64,000 nt of DNA. It comes from Dyadobacter frigoris. Its GTDB lineage: Bacteria > Bacteroidota > Bacteroidia > Cytophagales > Spirosomataceae. The stretch covers positions 124,001 through 188,000 of the forward strand of contig NZ_SZVO01000008.1 of the NCBI RefSeq assembly GCF_005280585.1, in the 5' to 3' direction. This document shows, one piece after another, positions 28,201-35,867 of the stretch (position 1 is its first letter; each line of letters starts with the position of its first letter). Under the pieces are notes generated by a model, which was given only the letters and a program-made list of their open reading frames with translations, was not told where the DNA came from and did not search any database. The position numbers and the translations under genes were made by a program.

Positions 28201-29739
28201 AAATCGTTTGGCATTGTGGGGCTTGCAGTAATTGCAGACCGGGTTTATTATTTTGAAAATTATACAGATACCAGTTCCGGGCAAAAATTCGCAAGTCAGA
28301 AATTTGAATGGAATGCCGGTACTTTTGATTCTCAAATTGATAATCCACGGCTGCAGAATGTGCCGCACGATACGCTGGCTAATCTTATGAATCCGCTCAA
28401 TGAAAATAAGCCGTTTAATGCAATCATAAGTCAGCTTCCCGATTCAGATTTCAAGATTGATCTTTTGCAGCAGGATATAAAATCGATACTGATATTACCG
28501 GTTTTTGTAAAGAATAAATTCTATGGTTATCTGGGGTTTGATGATTGCCGGCAGGAAAGATCCTGGGATGAGGATGAAATTTCGTTCTTAAAAACCATTA
28601 CGGTTAACCTGGCGAAAGTAATTGAAAGTCAGGAGGCAGATAAAGCACTATTGGCGGCTTTTGAAGAAAAAAACAAAACGCTTGAAAGTATCCAGGATGG
28701 TTTTTTTGCTGTAAATGAAAACTGGACGGTGACCTATTGGAATAAGGAAGCCGAAAAACTGCTTGACATAAAACGGGAAGAAATAGTTAATCACAACTTT
28801 TGGGATATTTATAATCAGGTAATTCCATCGAAATTTTACTATCAATATAACAAAGCCTTAAAAGAAAATACACCGGTTCGTTTTGAAGAATATTTTGCTC
28901 CTTTAGACAGGTGGTTTGAAGTTAGCGCTTTTCCGGCAACGGCAGGTTTAACTGTTTATTTTAAAAATATTACAGAGCGTAAATTTGCTGAGGAAAAGCT
29001 GAAAGAGCTGTATCAGGAACTGGAAATTAACCTGAAAATCCTTGCGATTTCAAATGCCGAACTTGAACAGTTCGCTTACGTCGCCTCTCATGATTTGCAG
29101 GAACCTTTGCGGATGGTGACCAGCTTCCTGACGTTGCTCGAAAAAAAATATGGCGAATCCTTGGATGAAAAGGCAAAAAAATACATTTTTTTTGCTGTTG
29201 ACGGAGCAAAAAGAATGCGCCAGATTATCCTGGATCTGCTTGATTTTTCAAGAGTCGGGAAATCGGAAGAGAAACTCGAAGAAATAGATTTAAATGAATT
29301 GATAGAGGAAATAATTCTTCTTTACAGAAAGAATATAGAAGAAAAAAACGCTGGCATCAGCTTCTCTGCGCTGCCCGCACTTACTACATTTAAGACACCG
29401 TTAAGGCAGATTTTTCAGAATCTGATAAGTAACGGATTGAAATATCAGCCCGAAGGAAGAATTCCACATATCCATATTTCTTCAAAAGATACCGGGACGC
29501 ACTGGGAATTTGCCGTCATGGATAATGGAATTGGGATTGACGAACAGTATTTCGACAAGATTTTTATTATCTTTCAAAGGTTGCATAACAAAGACGAATA
29601 CTCCGGTACTGGAATGGGGTTGGCGATTACAAAAAAAATTGTTGAAAATCTGGGTGGGAAGATCTGGTTAAAATCAGTCGAAGGAAAAGAAAGCACTTTT
29701 TATTTTAGCATTGCAAAACAGCAACCTACAACGTTATGA
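25252..29739 (+). CDS. Large multi-PAS/GAF sensor histidine kinase
   Basis: Cytoplasmic-looking histidine kinase of 1495 residues with no membrane helix that I can see. Approximate order: PAS 5-145, PAS 150-270, PAS 278-400, GAF 405-560, PAS 578-690, PAS 700-820, PAS 828-945, GAF 956-1125, PAS 1137-1245, DHp 1255-1335, HATPase 1380-1492. The H-box is FAYVASHDLQEPLRMV with phospho-acceptor His1280. The N-box is LRQIFQNLISNGLKYQ and the G-boxes are MDNGIGIDEQYFDKIF and GTGMGLAITKK. The DHp sequence is that of the bacteriophytochrome-like kinases that pair with Rcp1-type regulators. The start could also be the ATG at 25261. Its stop overlaps the response-regulator start by four bases. The signal sensed is unknown. 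Confidence 0.95.
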   Translation: MLNMVDPKYLNKVFNALPTPGVVLLPDSPKFTVIDVNEAYLEITNIAREDFVGNGFFEALSSKPYFKAHLWKDLLQKAIIEKRTLQTPVFDYQVPIKGTFDFVVKQLVTSITPILDADNEIQFIIRSITDVTEMLAVKENEKAVSDNLARNEKFLEETQRVARIGSWEANLVNKVITWSDVVREIHEVDKDYFPYQDSAVHFYKEGKNRDLFQAAVNKVIEDGSGFDLELQIITAKGNERWIRLTGEAELKDGICTRIYGAIQDINENKINEEELLISRNRFESLIQTVDGIVWEADAETFEFSFISNQVINILGYTPQEWLGEPDFWANHIYPDDREEAVAYCQRSTQDCRNHTFDYRMMRSDGSLVWIKDVVSVINQNGKPALLRGIMMDISEGRRFVQLEHLERKVLELNSHKEIAIQDLLTEYLTGIEAIFPNMKCSILYVKNGHLYNWSSPSLPLDYVESIEGLAIGINTGSCGSAAFLKEPVIVSDIENDPRWIDYKDLALKFNLRACWSQPILDSEEDVIATFGIYYHEVKEPIDEELKVVEKSNAILKVILENRRSSEILEETFFLMNQGQELAHFGNWQWDIVNNVVSWSDTLYDIYGLTRSGFKATFEGYQEMLHPDDKMRVYQLIQSVLQTKKDIVFEERIIRPSGEIRNLKSWGRLKTDEKGNPLKMIGACLDITESRKTQEELLASESRLRSLVDAQTNYVVRLDLTGRYTYYNKKYQQDFGWFFADENLIGESCLDTTISEHHFRFLEVSDLCKQKPGKIYQVEIDKIRNGGGIISTLWDFICLADSNGKSSEIQCTGLDVTDRKKTEDALKLSNERYELVNKATNDAIYDWNLNTDHIAWGDGYRRLFGYEVTGERYPVEKWSSNVHQDDLDAVTHNLNKALEDKTQQNWWAEYRYRKLDGTYAFTQEKGFIVRNSGLEAVRMIGVLRDITERKQTQIKLLRKSKFLAAIAEVNNSLLQFNDWSEALDKSFGIVGLAVIADRVYYFENYTDTSSGQKFASQKFEWNAGTFDSQIDNPRLQNVPHDTLANLMNPLNENKPFNAIISQLPDSDFKIDLLQQDIKSILILPVFVKNKFYGYLGFDDCRQERSWDEDEISFLKTITVNLAKVIESQEADKALLAAFEEKNKTLESIQDGFFAVNENWTVTYWNKEAEKLLDIKREEIVNHNFWDIYNQVIPSKFYYQYNKALKENTPVRFEEYFAPLDRWFEVSAFPATAGLTVYFKNITERKFAEEKLKELYQELEINLKILAISNAELEQFAYVASHDLQEPLRMVTSFLTLLEKKYGESLDEKAKKYIFFAVDGAKRMRQIILDLLDFSRVGKSEEKLEEIDLNELIEEIILLYRKNIEEKNAGISFSALPALTTFKTPLRQIFQNLISNGLKYQPEGRIPHIHISSKDTGTHWEFAVMDNGIGIDEQYFDKIFIIFQRLHNKDEYSGTGMGLAITKKIVENLGGKIWLKSVEGKESTFYFSIAKQQPTTL

Positions 29740-30173
29740 GAAGTATACATATACTATTAGTTGAGGATAATGAAGGGGATATTTTACTCACGACAGAAGC
29801 TTTACAGGAAGGACGGGTTTTGAACAAAATCAGTGTTGTCAGAGATGGACAGGAAGCCATCGATTTTTTAAACCGAAAAGGAAAGCATACCCTGGCCGAA
29901 CAGCCTGACCTGGTGCTGCTTGATGTGAACCTGCCAAAAAAGAACGGACACGAAGTACTTCAATATATTAAGAAAAGTGATGATATAAAGCATATTCCGG
30001 TTATCATGCTTACGACGTCATCCTCGGAAAGAGATATCAGCCTTTCCTATCAAAATCATGCAAATTGTTATATCACCAAGCCTGTTGAATTAGAAGGTTT
30101 TCTAAATGTGGTTACACAGATTGAAAATTTCTGGATTAGTATTGTAGCCCTGCCATCTGTAAACAAAAATTGA
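29736..30173 (+). CDS. Single-domain response regulator (Rcp1-like)
   Basis: Receiver domain alone, 145 residues, with no output domain. Acidic pocket Glu10-Asp11 (LLVEDNEGDILL), phospho-acceptor Asp63 in LVLLDVNLPKKNG, switch Thr93-Thr94 (IMLTTS) and Lys115 (YITKPVE). The EGDI motif after the acidic pair is typical of Rcp1-type regulators that serve phytochrome-like or PAS kinases with the DLQEPL H-box. It overlaps the kinase gene by ATGA and the next gene by one base, so all three are made together. It probably carries phosphate from the kinase to a further partner, perhaps the next gene product. Confidence 0.95.
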   Translation: MRSIHILLVEDNEGDILLTTEALQEGRVLNKISVVRDGQEAIDFLNRKGKHTLAEQPDLVLLDVNLPKKNGHEVLQYIKKSDDIKHIPVIMLTTSSSERDISLSYQNHANCYITKPVELEGFLNVVTQIENFWISIVALPSVNKN

Positions 30174-31174
30174 TGGAAAAGGATAAAAACAGATATAAAA
30201 TCCTGGTCATTGAAGACAACCCTGGAGATTTTGCGCTAATAGAGGATTTTCTGGATGAGCAGATGCATTCTCCTGAAATTTTCCAGGCAAAAAACTTCCG
30301 GGAAGGAAGGTCTTTGCTGGTTGACGAAAAACTGGTTGTAAATGTTATTTTACTGGACCTTTCCCTGCCTGATAAAAGTGGTGAAAATCTGATCATGGAA
30401 ATTGTTGCGCTGAGTGCAGGGATTCCGATAATTGTACTGACGGGTTATCCTGACATCTCTTTCAGTGTAAAATCACTTTCTCTCGGAGTTTCCGATTATT
30501 TACTTAAAGACGAACTATCTGCTTCAAATCTATACAAAAGCATACTTTACAGTATTGAACGAAAGAAAAAATCGGTGGAACTGGAAGAATCTGAAAAAAG
30601 ATACAGCGATCTTTTTCAGCTTAGTCCTCAACCGATGTGGGTTTATGACTTGGAAACTTTACAATTTTTGAACGTAAACGATGCCGCCATCAGGCATTAT
30701 GGTTATAGTCTTGAAGAATTTCTTGACATGACGATACGGGATATACGGCCGGTTGAAGAGTTGCCCAAATTGGACGAAACTTTATTTCTTACCAGAAAAA
30801 CGGCTACCATTCATTACAACGGGATATCACGGCACAGGAAGAAAAACGGGGATATAATTCAGGCCGAAATTCAAAGCAACGGCATTTATATTAATGGCAG
30901 AAAGGCAAGGGTGGTTTTGATCAATGATATTACCGAAAGGCTCCGTTATGTTGAAGCTATTGAACGTCAAAATCAAAAATTGCAGGAAATCGCCTGGCTT
31001 CAGTCACATGTGGTACGTGCGCCAATTGCCAGACTGATGGGCATTGTTGACCTGATCAAAAATTACCAGCATTCCGAAAACGAACAAAATGAATTGCTCG
31101 ATCATATCCTTATTTCCGCCAACGAATTAGATGGAATTATCAGGGATATTGCAAATAAGACGAAGCATATTTGA
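30173..31174 (+). CDS. Receiver-PAS-DHp protein lacking a kinase ATPase domain
   Basis: Protein of 333 residues starting at ATG 30173, which overlaps the previous stop (TGATG). Residues 8-125 are a receiver: VIEDNPGDFALIEDFL, LLDLSLPDKSGENL with the phospho-Asp, and the late DYLLKDE giving the conserved Lys. Residues 140-265 are a PAS domain (YSDLFQLSPQPMWVYDLETL, ITERLR exit). The C-terminus is a DHp-like helical hairpin, WLQSHVVRAPIARLMGIVDL, with a His where a kinase would be phosphorylated. The protein ends straight after it and has no HATPase. It may act as a phosphotransfer or docking protein for the neighbouring kinase; that is inference. Confidence 0.85.
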   Translation: MEKDKNRYKILVIEDNPGDFALIEDFLDEQMHSPEIFQAKNFREGRSLLVDEKLVVNVILLDLSLPDKSGENLIMEIVALSAGIPIIVLTGYPDISFSVKSLSLGVSDYLLKDELSASNLYKSILYSIERKKKSVELEESEKRYSDLFQLSPQPMWVYDLETLQFLNVNDAAIRHYGYSLEEFLDMTIRDIRPVEELPKLDETLFLTRKTATIHYNGISRHRKKNGDIIQAEIQSNGIYINGRKARVVLINDITERLRYVEAIERQNQKLQEIAWLQSHVVRAPIARLMGIVDLIKNYQHSENEQNELLDHILISANELDGIIRDIANKTKHI

Positions 31175-31218
31175 AATTCCCCGTATTAAAATCGGTCGGA
31201 CTTTAATATGAGGAATTT
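31174..31218. terminator. Hairpin between convergent genes, probable terminator
   Basis: aaattccccgtattaaa (31174-31190) pairs with tttaatatgaggaattt (31202-31218) with one mismatch and one wobble. It starts at the last base of the signalling operon's stop codon and precedes the end of the convergent DinB-fold gene, so it may end the transcript from that operon. There is no strong T-run. Confidence 0.5.
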
Positions 31219-31246
31219 ATTTAATCATGGCCAATAGTATAATTTC

Positions 31247-31768
31247 CTAACTCCGATCCCAGAATGCCGGCGGCTCTATGCCAAGCGCTCTCAAATAAAC
31301 GTATCCCTGGGCTCGGTGATGGATTTCGTTGTCAATAATATATAAAGTAGTAAAATAAACCGGCCCATCATATTGGCCGAAAGCCGCATCTGATTCATGA
31401 AAACGGGAAACGGGAATTTGTGGCCAGAGCGTGTTGATTTCTTCTGTAATTTTATCCCAAAGTACAAGAACTTCTTGTTTGGTGGCTGGCGGTTGTGATG
31501 TGAAATTTAGTGGAGGATCGCCGTAAGTCCACTCACCTGACAAAATTCCATGAATTCCGGGTCCGGAAAGTACCATGATCTCCATGGCCAGTTCTGCAAA
31601 AGTCCTCATGCCTCCGATAGAAAATGTATAAAATTTATCTTCAGGAAATGCCTCAATTACCCGGCGTGTAATCCTGCGGTGGCTTTGCCAGTGTTCCAGC
31701 AATGCATCCATCGTAATGAATACCTCAGATGCCGAAAGTTCTTTTACCTCACTTGTGTTATTTTCCAT
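31247..31768 (-). CDS. DinB-superfamily (damage-inducible four-helix) protein
   Basis: Protein of 173 residues of the DinB/YfiT four-helix-bundle superfamily (not DNA polymerase IV). It shows the helix ALLEHWQSHRRITRRVIEAF, SIGGMRTFAELAMEIM, SGPGIHGIL and the late YIIDNEIHHRAQGYVYLRAL with a putative metal-binding His pair. Members often bind a divalent metal and act as thiol-dependent transferases, but most are uncharacterised. It is divergent from the Ada-type gene at 31975, with a perfect hairpin in the spacer, and close to AlkA. A stress or alkylation link is suggested by position only. Confidence 0.82.
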   Translation of the reverse strand: MENNTSEVKELSASEVFITMDALLEHWQSHRRITRRVIEAFPEDKFYTFSIGGMRTFAELAMEIMVLSGPGIHGILSGEWTYGDPPLNFTSQPPATKQEVLVLWDKITEEINTLWPQIPVSRFHESDAAFGQYDGPVYFTTLYIIDNEIHHRAQGYVYLRALGIEPPAFWDRS

Positions 31769-31849
31769 TTTGCTAAAAGGTTATGTTTTTATTATTTCCA
31801 CTGCAAAGGAAACACTAGCTAATGACAGCCCTATGTCAGTAAGTTTTTC

Positions 31850-31875
31850 AACCTTGAAAATATTTTTTCAAGGTT
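31850..31875. repeat. Perfect 11-bp stem-loop in a divergent intergenic region
   Basis: aaccttgaaaa (31850-31860), loop tatt, and ttttcaaggtt (31865-31875) form a perfect hairpin between the DinB-fold gene and the Ada-type gene, which point away from each other. As no terminator is needed there, an operator or a cruciform-type regulatory site is more likely. Confidence 0.55.
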
Positions 31876-31939
31876 AAATAAATATAAATCCCGATAACCC
31901 GAAAGCAAGAATCAGGTTTTTAATAAAAAACCGGAATCA

Positions 31940-31947
31940 TAATTTTG
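31940..31947 (+). promoter_or_regulatory. Candidate -7 promoter element (TAATTTTG) for the Ada-type gene
   Basis: Exact match to TAnnTTTG, 28 bases before ATG 31975. Nineteen to twenty bases upstream is only GTTTTT, a weak -33. A small GGTTTTTAATAAAAAACC palindrome overlaps the -33 region. Confidence 0.4.
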
Positions 31948-31974
31948 GTGAAATAAAAAGAAATCTGTTAAATT

Positions 31975-32250
31975 ATGATACTCCATACGAGTCTGGGAAT
32001 AAGTAAAATAGAAATTCAGAAGATTCTCGGAAACCTGATCAGAAAAGGAGATATTACCGTTGGAGGATATAGGAAGACGAAGATTTATGGCACTTTAAAT
32101 TGTCGTTCCGGGAAAAAGATGAAAATTGAAAACCGCGTTTTTTTTAAAGACGAATTAGAAGCTATTTCAGAAGGTTACCGGCCTTGCGCACATTGTATGC
32201 CTGCAAAATATAGACTTTGGAAATTAAGTAAAGATTTGAAAACCAGCTGA
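31975..32250 (+). CDS. Small protein with Ada-type zinc-binding domain
   Basis: Protein of 91 residues. The core resembles the methyl-phosphotriester zinc domain of Ada: KIYGTLNCRSGKKMK, ENRVFFKDELEAISEGYRP and CAHCMPAKYRLWK. The usual second Cys of the first pair is not present (NCRSG rather than CxxxC), which seems normal for this stand-alone Bacteroidota group as I recall it. There is no methyltransferase or AraC-type domain. It is convergent with AlkA, 13 bases from its stop, which supports a DNA-alkylation role, perhaps as a sensor or an auxiliary repair factor. That function is inference. Confidence 0.8.
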   Translation: MILHTSLGISKIEIQKILGNLIRKGDITVGGYRKTKIYGTLNCRSGKKMKIENRVFFKDELEAISEGYRPCAHCMPAKYRLWKLSKDLKTS

Positions 32251-32263
32251 CAGTTTATGCCAA

Positions 32264-33175
32264 TCAAACTTGTGGTAATTTTTTTGCCAGGCTCCTCCAT
32301 AAATAAAAAACGGTATAACTTTCCCAGCCTGTCATTCCCAGAAAAAAATTCTGAACCTTTTCGTTATCTTTTTTATCCATTATAATATTGTGTAATAACA
32401 ATGCCTGTAACATACCTGAGTCACCATACGGAATGCTGGACTGTTCTTTCAGACTTTTCATGAGGGCATAATTTGCTGTCCAGATACCAATACCTTTAAC
32501 AGACATCAGCATTTTTTGCCGGGCTTCTAAATCGGGGAGAGACATTAGTATTTCTGTGCTGAGTTTTCCGTCAGTAAAAAGTTTTGCAATGCCAATAATG
32601 TATTCTGCTTTTTTTGCGGAAAACTGCATTGCCCTTAGATCATTCGACTCGGCTCCTGCAAGTACTTGAAAAGACGGAAAAATGTGAAATATTTCATTAT
32701 CGAACTCGATTTGGCTGCCATATTTTTCAACAAGTCTTCTTTTAAGTTTATAGGCAAAAGTCAGATTAATTTGCTGCCCGGTGATACTCCAGCATAAGGC
32801 TTCGAAAAGATCAGGAATGCCAATAATGCGTAAACCTTCAAATTCCTCGGCCATGTAGGAAAGTTGACTATGCTGGTTAAGTAATTGATAAAATGGCTGT
32901 AAATTCCGGCCAAGATCCAGCCATTCAGTTACATAGGTTTTAACGGCAGAACTGGTTTCCGAATCAGGTTCACCGGCAAGGATTTCTATTTCCAGTGAAC
33001 CCGGTTTTTGAGATATTCCTAACAAAAAAGGTTTTTCATCGATGAGCACAGCTTTCAATATTCTGTTATCAACGATTGAATGCATGCAGTCATCATAATT
33101 ACGATTGAGAAACCATAGGCATTCGCTGAAACTGAAAGTTGAATTTATGGCTAATGAAATAATATTGTCGCCCAT
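32264..33175 (-). CDS. DNA-3-methyladenine glycosylase II (AlkA-like)
   Basis: Base-excision glycosylase of 303 residues with the HhH-GPD fold. The helix-hairpin-helix is LMSVKGIGIWTANYALMKSL and the catalytic Asp is Asp252 in PYGDSGMLQAL. ALCWSITGQQINLTFAYKLK and a FSAKKAEYIIGIAKLF segment complete the glycosylase core. The N-terminal AlkA-type domain (about 1-110) is present. It removes alkylated purines from DNA. Its neighbour is the Ada-type zinc-domain gene, convergent and only 13 bases apart, and a DinB-fold gene lies just beyond. Confidence 0.9.
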   Translation of the reverse strand: MGDNIISLAINSTFSFSECLWFLNRNYDDCMHSIVDNRILKAVLIDEKPFLLGISQKPGSLEIEILAGEPDSETSSAVKTYVTEWLDLGRNLQPFYQLLNQHSQLSYMAEEFEGLRIIGIPDLFEALCWSITGQQINLTFAYKLKRRLVEKYGSQIEFDNEIFHIFPSFQVLAGAESNDLRAMQFSAKKAEYIIGIAKLFTDGKLSTEILMSLPDLEARQKMLMSVKGIGIWTANYALMKSLKEQSSIPYGDSGMLQALLLHNIIMDKKDNEKVQNFFLGMTGWESYTVFYLWRSLAKKLPQV

Positions 33176-33275
33176 TATGATTTCGGATAAGGCTTTCAGG
33201 ATATTGAAAGAATGTAAAAGTAGCAGAGGCTAATTTTACAAACAATCCGGATCTTGCTGATTTTTGAAAAACCAT

Positions 33276-33650
33276 TCAAACAGGATTCCTCAAATTGAAT
33301 AACAATTGTTTTCTTGCCAAGGCTGTATTCTCCAATAAGAATCCATTAAATAGATTTTGCAATACTTCATTACAAATGTACAGTTTGCTACTTAATACAA
33401 TCTCAATACATCTGATAAGTTCGTCTGGCTATTTGTTTTTCAACAAATAGCCATCAATTCCAAATTCAAGGTATGGAAGAGTTTTAAAATCATAAACTAT
33501 TTCATCATAAATAATAATTCTGGTTGCGGGGAAAAATTGCTTTACTTCCTGAAGTAGGTTGAGATTTTTATTTTGGGAATTGTCGTTAATCCCTAAAATT
33601 ATTAGGTTTGGATTTAAGTTTGTCTCGAACTGTTGAATATTTCTTACATG
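33276..33650 (-). pseudogene. NarL-type response regulator broken by in-frame stop codons
   Basis: On the minus strand one frame reads HVRNIQQFETNLNPNLIILG, NLNLLQEVKQFFPATRIIIY, then LEFGIDGYLLKNK followed by TAG (33429-33431). The same frame continues with PDELIRCIEIVLSSKLYICN and ends FNLRNPV at TGA 33276-33278. That is the receiver of a LuxR/NarL-family regulator from about the phospho-acceptor strand to the linker. An upstream in-frame TGA at 33651-33653 is preceded by SIEYLLQKS, which would fit the receiver's first helix. The acidic start and the DNA-binding HTH are missing. Decay by at least two stops plus truncation. Confidence 0.75.
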
Positions 33651-33761
33651 TCACGATTTTTGAAGAAGATATTCAATTGATCACTTTTTTAACTCTGCCA
33701 ATTCCTTAATTTCCTCCTGTTTCCTTTCGGATGACCGGACGCTATCTTGGTTCCATAAAGC

Positions 33762-33908
33762 TCAATTGCTTTTAATACTTTTTGATGAGGTATATCCTGT
33801 AACTAATTGTGCAAGGAACCTGGTATTTTGAAATATTTCGTATTGGTACATGATCTTGTCAATTACTTGCTGCTCATTGCCGACCATCAATGGTCCGTCG
33901 TTTCTCAT
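33762..33908 (-). pseudogene. Frameshifted remnant of a small helical protein
   Basis: The minus-strand frame from ATG 33908 reads GNEQQVIDKIMYQYEIFQNT then RFLAQLVTGYTS before stopping at 33762. A second frame on the same strand overlaps its end and carries on with HQKVLKAIELYGTKIASGHP. A third gives SSERKQEEIKELAELKK and a stop. Read end to end, the three pieces look like one small helical protein split by two frameshifts. I do not recognise the family. It lies directly upstream of the broken response regulator, so both probably decayed together. Confidence 0.4.
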
Positions 33909-34079
33909 GTATCATTTCAAATCAGCTTTTAAAAATTGCTTACGCAGACCTTAAAAGTAGGTGTGGAGAACACAAACTATATCGGTATGGTTTATATTTT
34001 GTTATAATTAAGTTAAAAAAGAAGTTGATGTTTTGATCAGTTGTGGCGAGAGCTATTAAATTAAAAAAAACCAGTTTAC

Positions 34080-34307
34080 GTGATTGCGGGAGCAAATCAA
34101 TTGAGTGTAGAAGAAAAGCTTATAGGAAATTTTAGTGAAGAACTAATAGTGTGTGAAGTAGTGCTGAAAAACCGGATTGTTGGGTACTTCGGATTTAGAC
34201 CCTGTGGAAATGTGGTCTGTTACCTGGCTTTGTTTTTTTCCAGCCGGCCTCCTGGTACAAATTCTCCTTCAATCCATCGGACGAAGTTTTTGGCATGGGT
34301 AAGATAA
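34080..34307 (+). other. Possible gene fragment (protein-like frame, no clear start)
   Basis: The plus-strand frame from a stop at about 34061 through 34200 reads PVYVIAGANQLSVEEKLIGN then FSEELIVCEVVLKNRIVGYF. This looks protein-like in composition but then runs into the opposite-strand gene at 34220. The only starts are GTG 34080 or later TTG codons. It is more likely the 3' part of a lost gene than a working one; I do not recognise the family. Confidence 0.25.
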
Positions 34308-34408
34308 ATGTTGGCTGCCAGTGGTTTTAATTCTGACGACTGTATCTCGTTGATATACATGTCGAGCAGCCGGCTGATTTCCGTTAATGATTCTGAATCG
34401 GTTTGCAT
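34220..34408 (-). CDS. Small hypothetical protein with integrase-N-terminus-like helix pair
   Basis: Small protein of 62 residues. The second half, ANIYLTHAKNFVRWIEGEF then VPGGRLEK, resembles a motif seen in many short Bacteroidota proteins (a Tyr-Leu-x-His-x-x-Asn-Phe-Val-Arg-Trp-Ile pattern). It is reminiscent of the SAM-like helices at the start of tyrosine recombinases. The amino-terminal half is a charged helix. No catalytic domain follows, so it is not an integrase. It sits alone in a decayed stretch. Function unknown; likely a real gene because the motif is conserved as I recall it. Confidence 0.5.
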   Translation of the reverse strand: MQTDSESLTEISRLLDMYINEIQSSELKPLAANIYLTHAKNFVRWIEGEFVPGGRLEKNKAR

Positions 34409-34775
34409 GATGCTGGGTTAAATATGTGTGAAAATAGTTATTGAATTCTTGGTGTATACAACCATACTGAGGAATTTAAATAACGGGCCAATGATATTTG
34501 AATTAAATTTAAAGCCCTAACCGTTAAATAAATACAAGTATAAGTTCTTTATTTTTACATAAAAAAATCATGTATTATCCTGATTTTTTTATTAACAGTT
34601 AATTCTCGCCTTTTATATCCTTCATAAAGCGCAAGTCTCTGTCGTTTTCTCAATAACAAATAAAGATCCCTTTGTAAATAAGGCATTTATTGGAATAATC
34701 TATGCATCAGTATTTAAATTAATTAAGATGGTTTGGTATTTTATTCTGAATATTAAAATTATTTGGAATAAAATG
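34409..34775. other. AT-rich intergenic region without recognised genes
   Basis: No frame longer than a few dozen codons looks protein-like on either strand. The stretch is AT-rich and leads into the tetR promoter. Confidence 0.5.
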
Positions 34776-34805
34776 TTGTTGTACAAAGAGCATAGGTTAA
34801 TTTTG
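34776..34805 (+). promoter_or_regulatory. Bacteroidota-type promoter for the TetR gene
   Basis: TTG at 34776-34778, a 19-base spacer and TAATTTTG at 34798-34805 match the TTG-N17/23-TAnnTTTG consensus. The start site would fall near 34812. An imperfect inverted repeat, attattcga ... tcgaaaaataat (34810-34836), lies at the expected start site and just ahead of ATG 34846, where a TetR autoregulation operator would be. Confidence 0.55.
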
Positions 34806-34845
34806 GACCATTATTCGATTTTAGTCGAAAAATAATTAATAGAAG

Positions 34846-35445
34846 ATGTTAAATAAAGATGAAATAATTAAGGCAAAAATTCTGGAAGGGGCTAACAAAC
34901 TTTTTCAGAGATATGGTTTGAATAAAACAACCATGGAAGATATTGCCAAGGATGCGGGGAAGGGGAAAAGCACGCTTTATTATTATTTTAAAAGTAAAGA
35001 AGAAATTTTTCAAGCCATCATCAGCAGAGAAAAGGATGACTTTTTTCTGATGCTCCAAGGCGAAATTGCCAAATCTCCAACAGCCTGGGAAAAATTCAAG
35101 ACCTTTTATCTTAAGCGTTTTGAAATGATGAAAAAAATGGCAAATCTCTACACTGTACTGGTATCAGAAACCCGGGAAGCAATGTTTGCGACCGGAGGGG
35201 ACTGTCATTGGCGGAAAAAATATGACGAAAAGGAGATTGTGATTTTGAAAAGTATCCTGGAATATGGTATGATCAGTGGGGAGTTCAGGATATTATCGGA
35301 CAGCGAACTTAACAGACTGGCATTTGTTCTGACGAGTGCCCAAAGGAGTATTGAGTTTGATCTTATCATGTATGATAAACTTGATGAGATGCATGACTAT
35401 CTGCAATTGCTTATGCAGCTGGTGATGAACGGACTGAAAAAATAA
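34846..35445 (+). CDS. TetR/AcrR-family transcriptional regulator
   Basis: Regulator of 199 residues. N-terminal TetR helix-turn-helix: GANKLFQRYGLNKTTMEDIA, then KGKSTLYYYFKSKEEIFQAI. The C-terminal ligand domain has MKKMANLYTVLVSETREAMF, an interior Gly/Cys/His-containing loop (GGDCHW) and a helical end, and shows no close family I can name. It is the first gene upstream of the sphingolipid cluster (755 bases from the serine palmitoyltransferase start, same strand). TetR proteins in this position often respond to acyl chains or membrane stress, so control of the lipid operon is plausible, not shown. Confidence 0.92.
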   Translation: MLNKDEIIKAKILEGANKLFQRYGLNKTTMEDIAKDAGKGKSTLYYYFKSKEEIFQAIISREKDDFFLMLQGEIAKSPTAWEKFKTFYLKRFEMMKKMANLYTVLVSETREAMFATGGDCHWRKKYDEKEIVILKSILEYGMISGEFRILSDSELNRLAFVLTSAQRSIEFDLIMYDKLDEMHDYLQLLMQLVMNGLKK

Positions 35446-35807
35446 TGTTGGGATCATACATCGACTCTGATACGTTATTAGTCCTTAATTTTAAATAAGC
35501 CTGTTCTGGAATCTGAACTGTCGTAATAACTGTCAGAAAATTAAGGAATTGTATCACTTAATACAACCTGACATCATTTTAGAATAACCAGGCATGTTTG
35601 TTGTTATGAGGAATCCTGACTTCACAAAAAAATAACAAAAAATTAAATAAAGATTAAAATAAGCAGATATTGAAAAAGAAGGGGTGAAGAACTAGCAGAA
35701 AAATATTTTCTTTGCCAGACTCTAATGGTTGGTGGAAATAATAATTCTATTTAAGACAAAAAGCTGACTGTTTTTAAGGAAAGAAAGTTTTAAAAATACA
35801 ATTTTTA
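35446..35807. other. Intergenic region upstream of the sphingolipid operon
   Basis: I see no gene on either strand in this AT-rich stretch; frames are short and interrupted. No terminator with a T-run follows the tetR stop. Confidence 0.5.
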
Positions 35808-35815
35808 TATCTTTG
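35808..35815 (+). promoter_or_regulatory. Candidate -7 element (TATCTTTG) upstream of the sphingolipid operon
   Basis: Exact match to TAnnTTTG. The -33 position has only AAGTTTT, so the promoter would be weak or assisted. Initiation near 35822 would give a leader of about 380 bases before the serine palmitoyltransferase start and would include the small frame at 35868-36008. Confidence 0.35.
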
Positions 35816-35867
35816 TAAAAATATAATAAAATCGGTTTTTAAATTTTCAAGAAGGAGGGTATATCCA

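Noticed and set aside
33429..33431. TAG inside the response regulator as a possible recoded codon
   Set aside because: No recoding signal is visible and the HTH is missing in any case; decay is the simpler reading.
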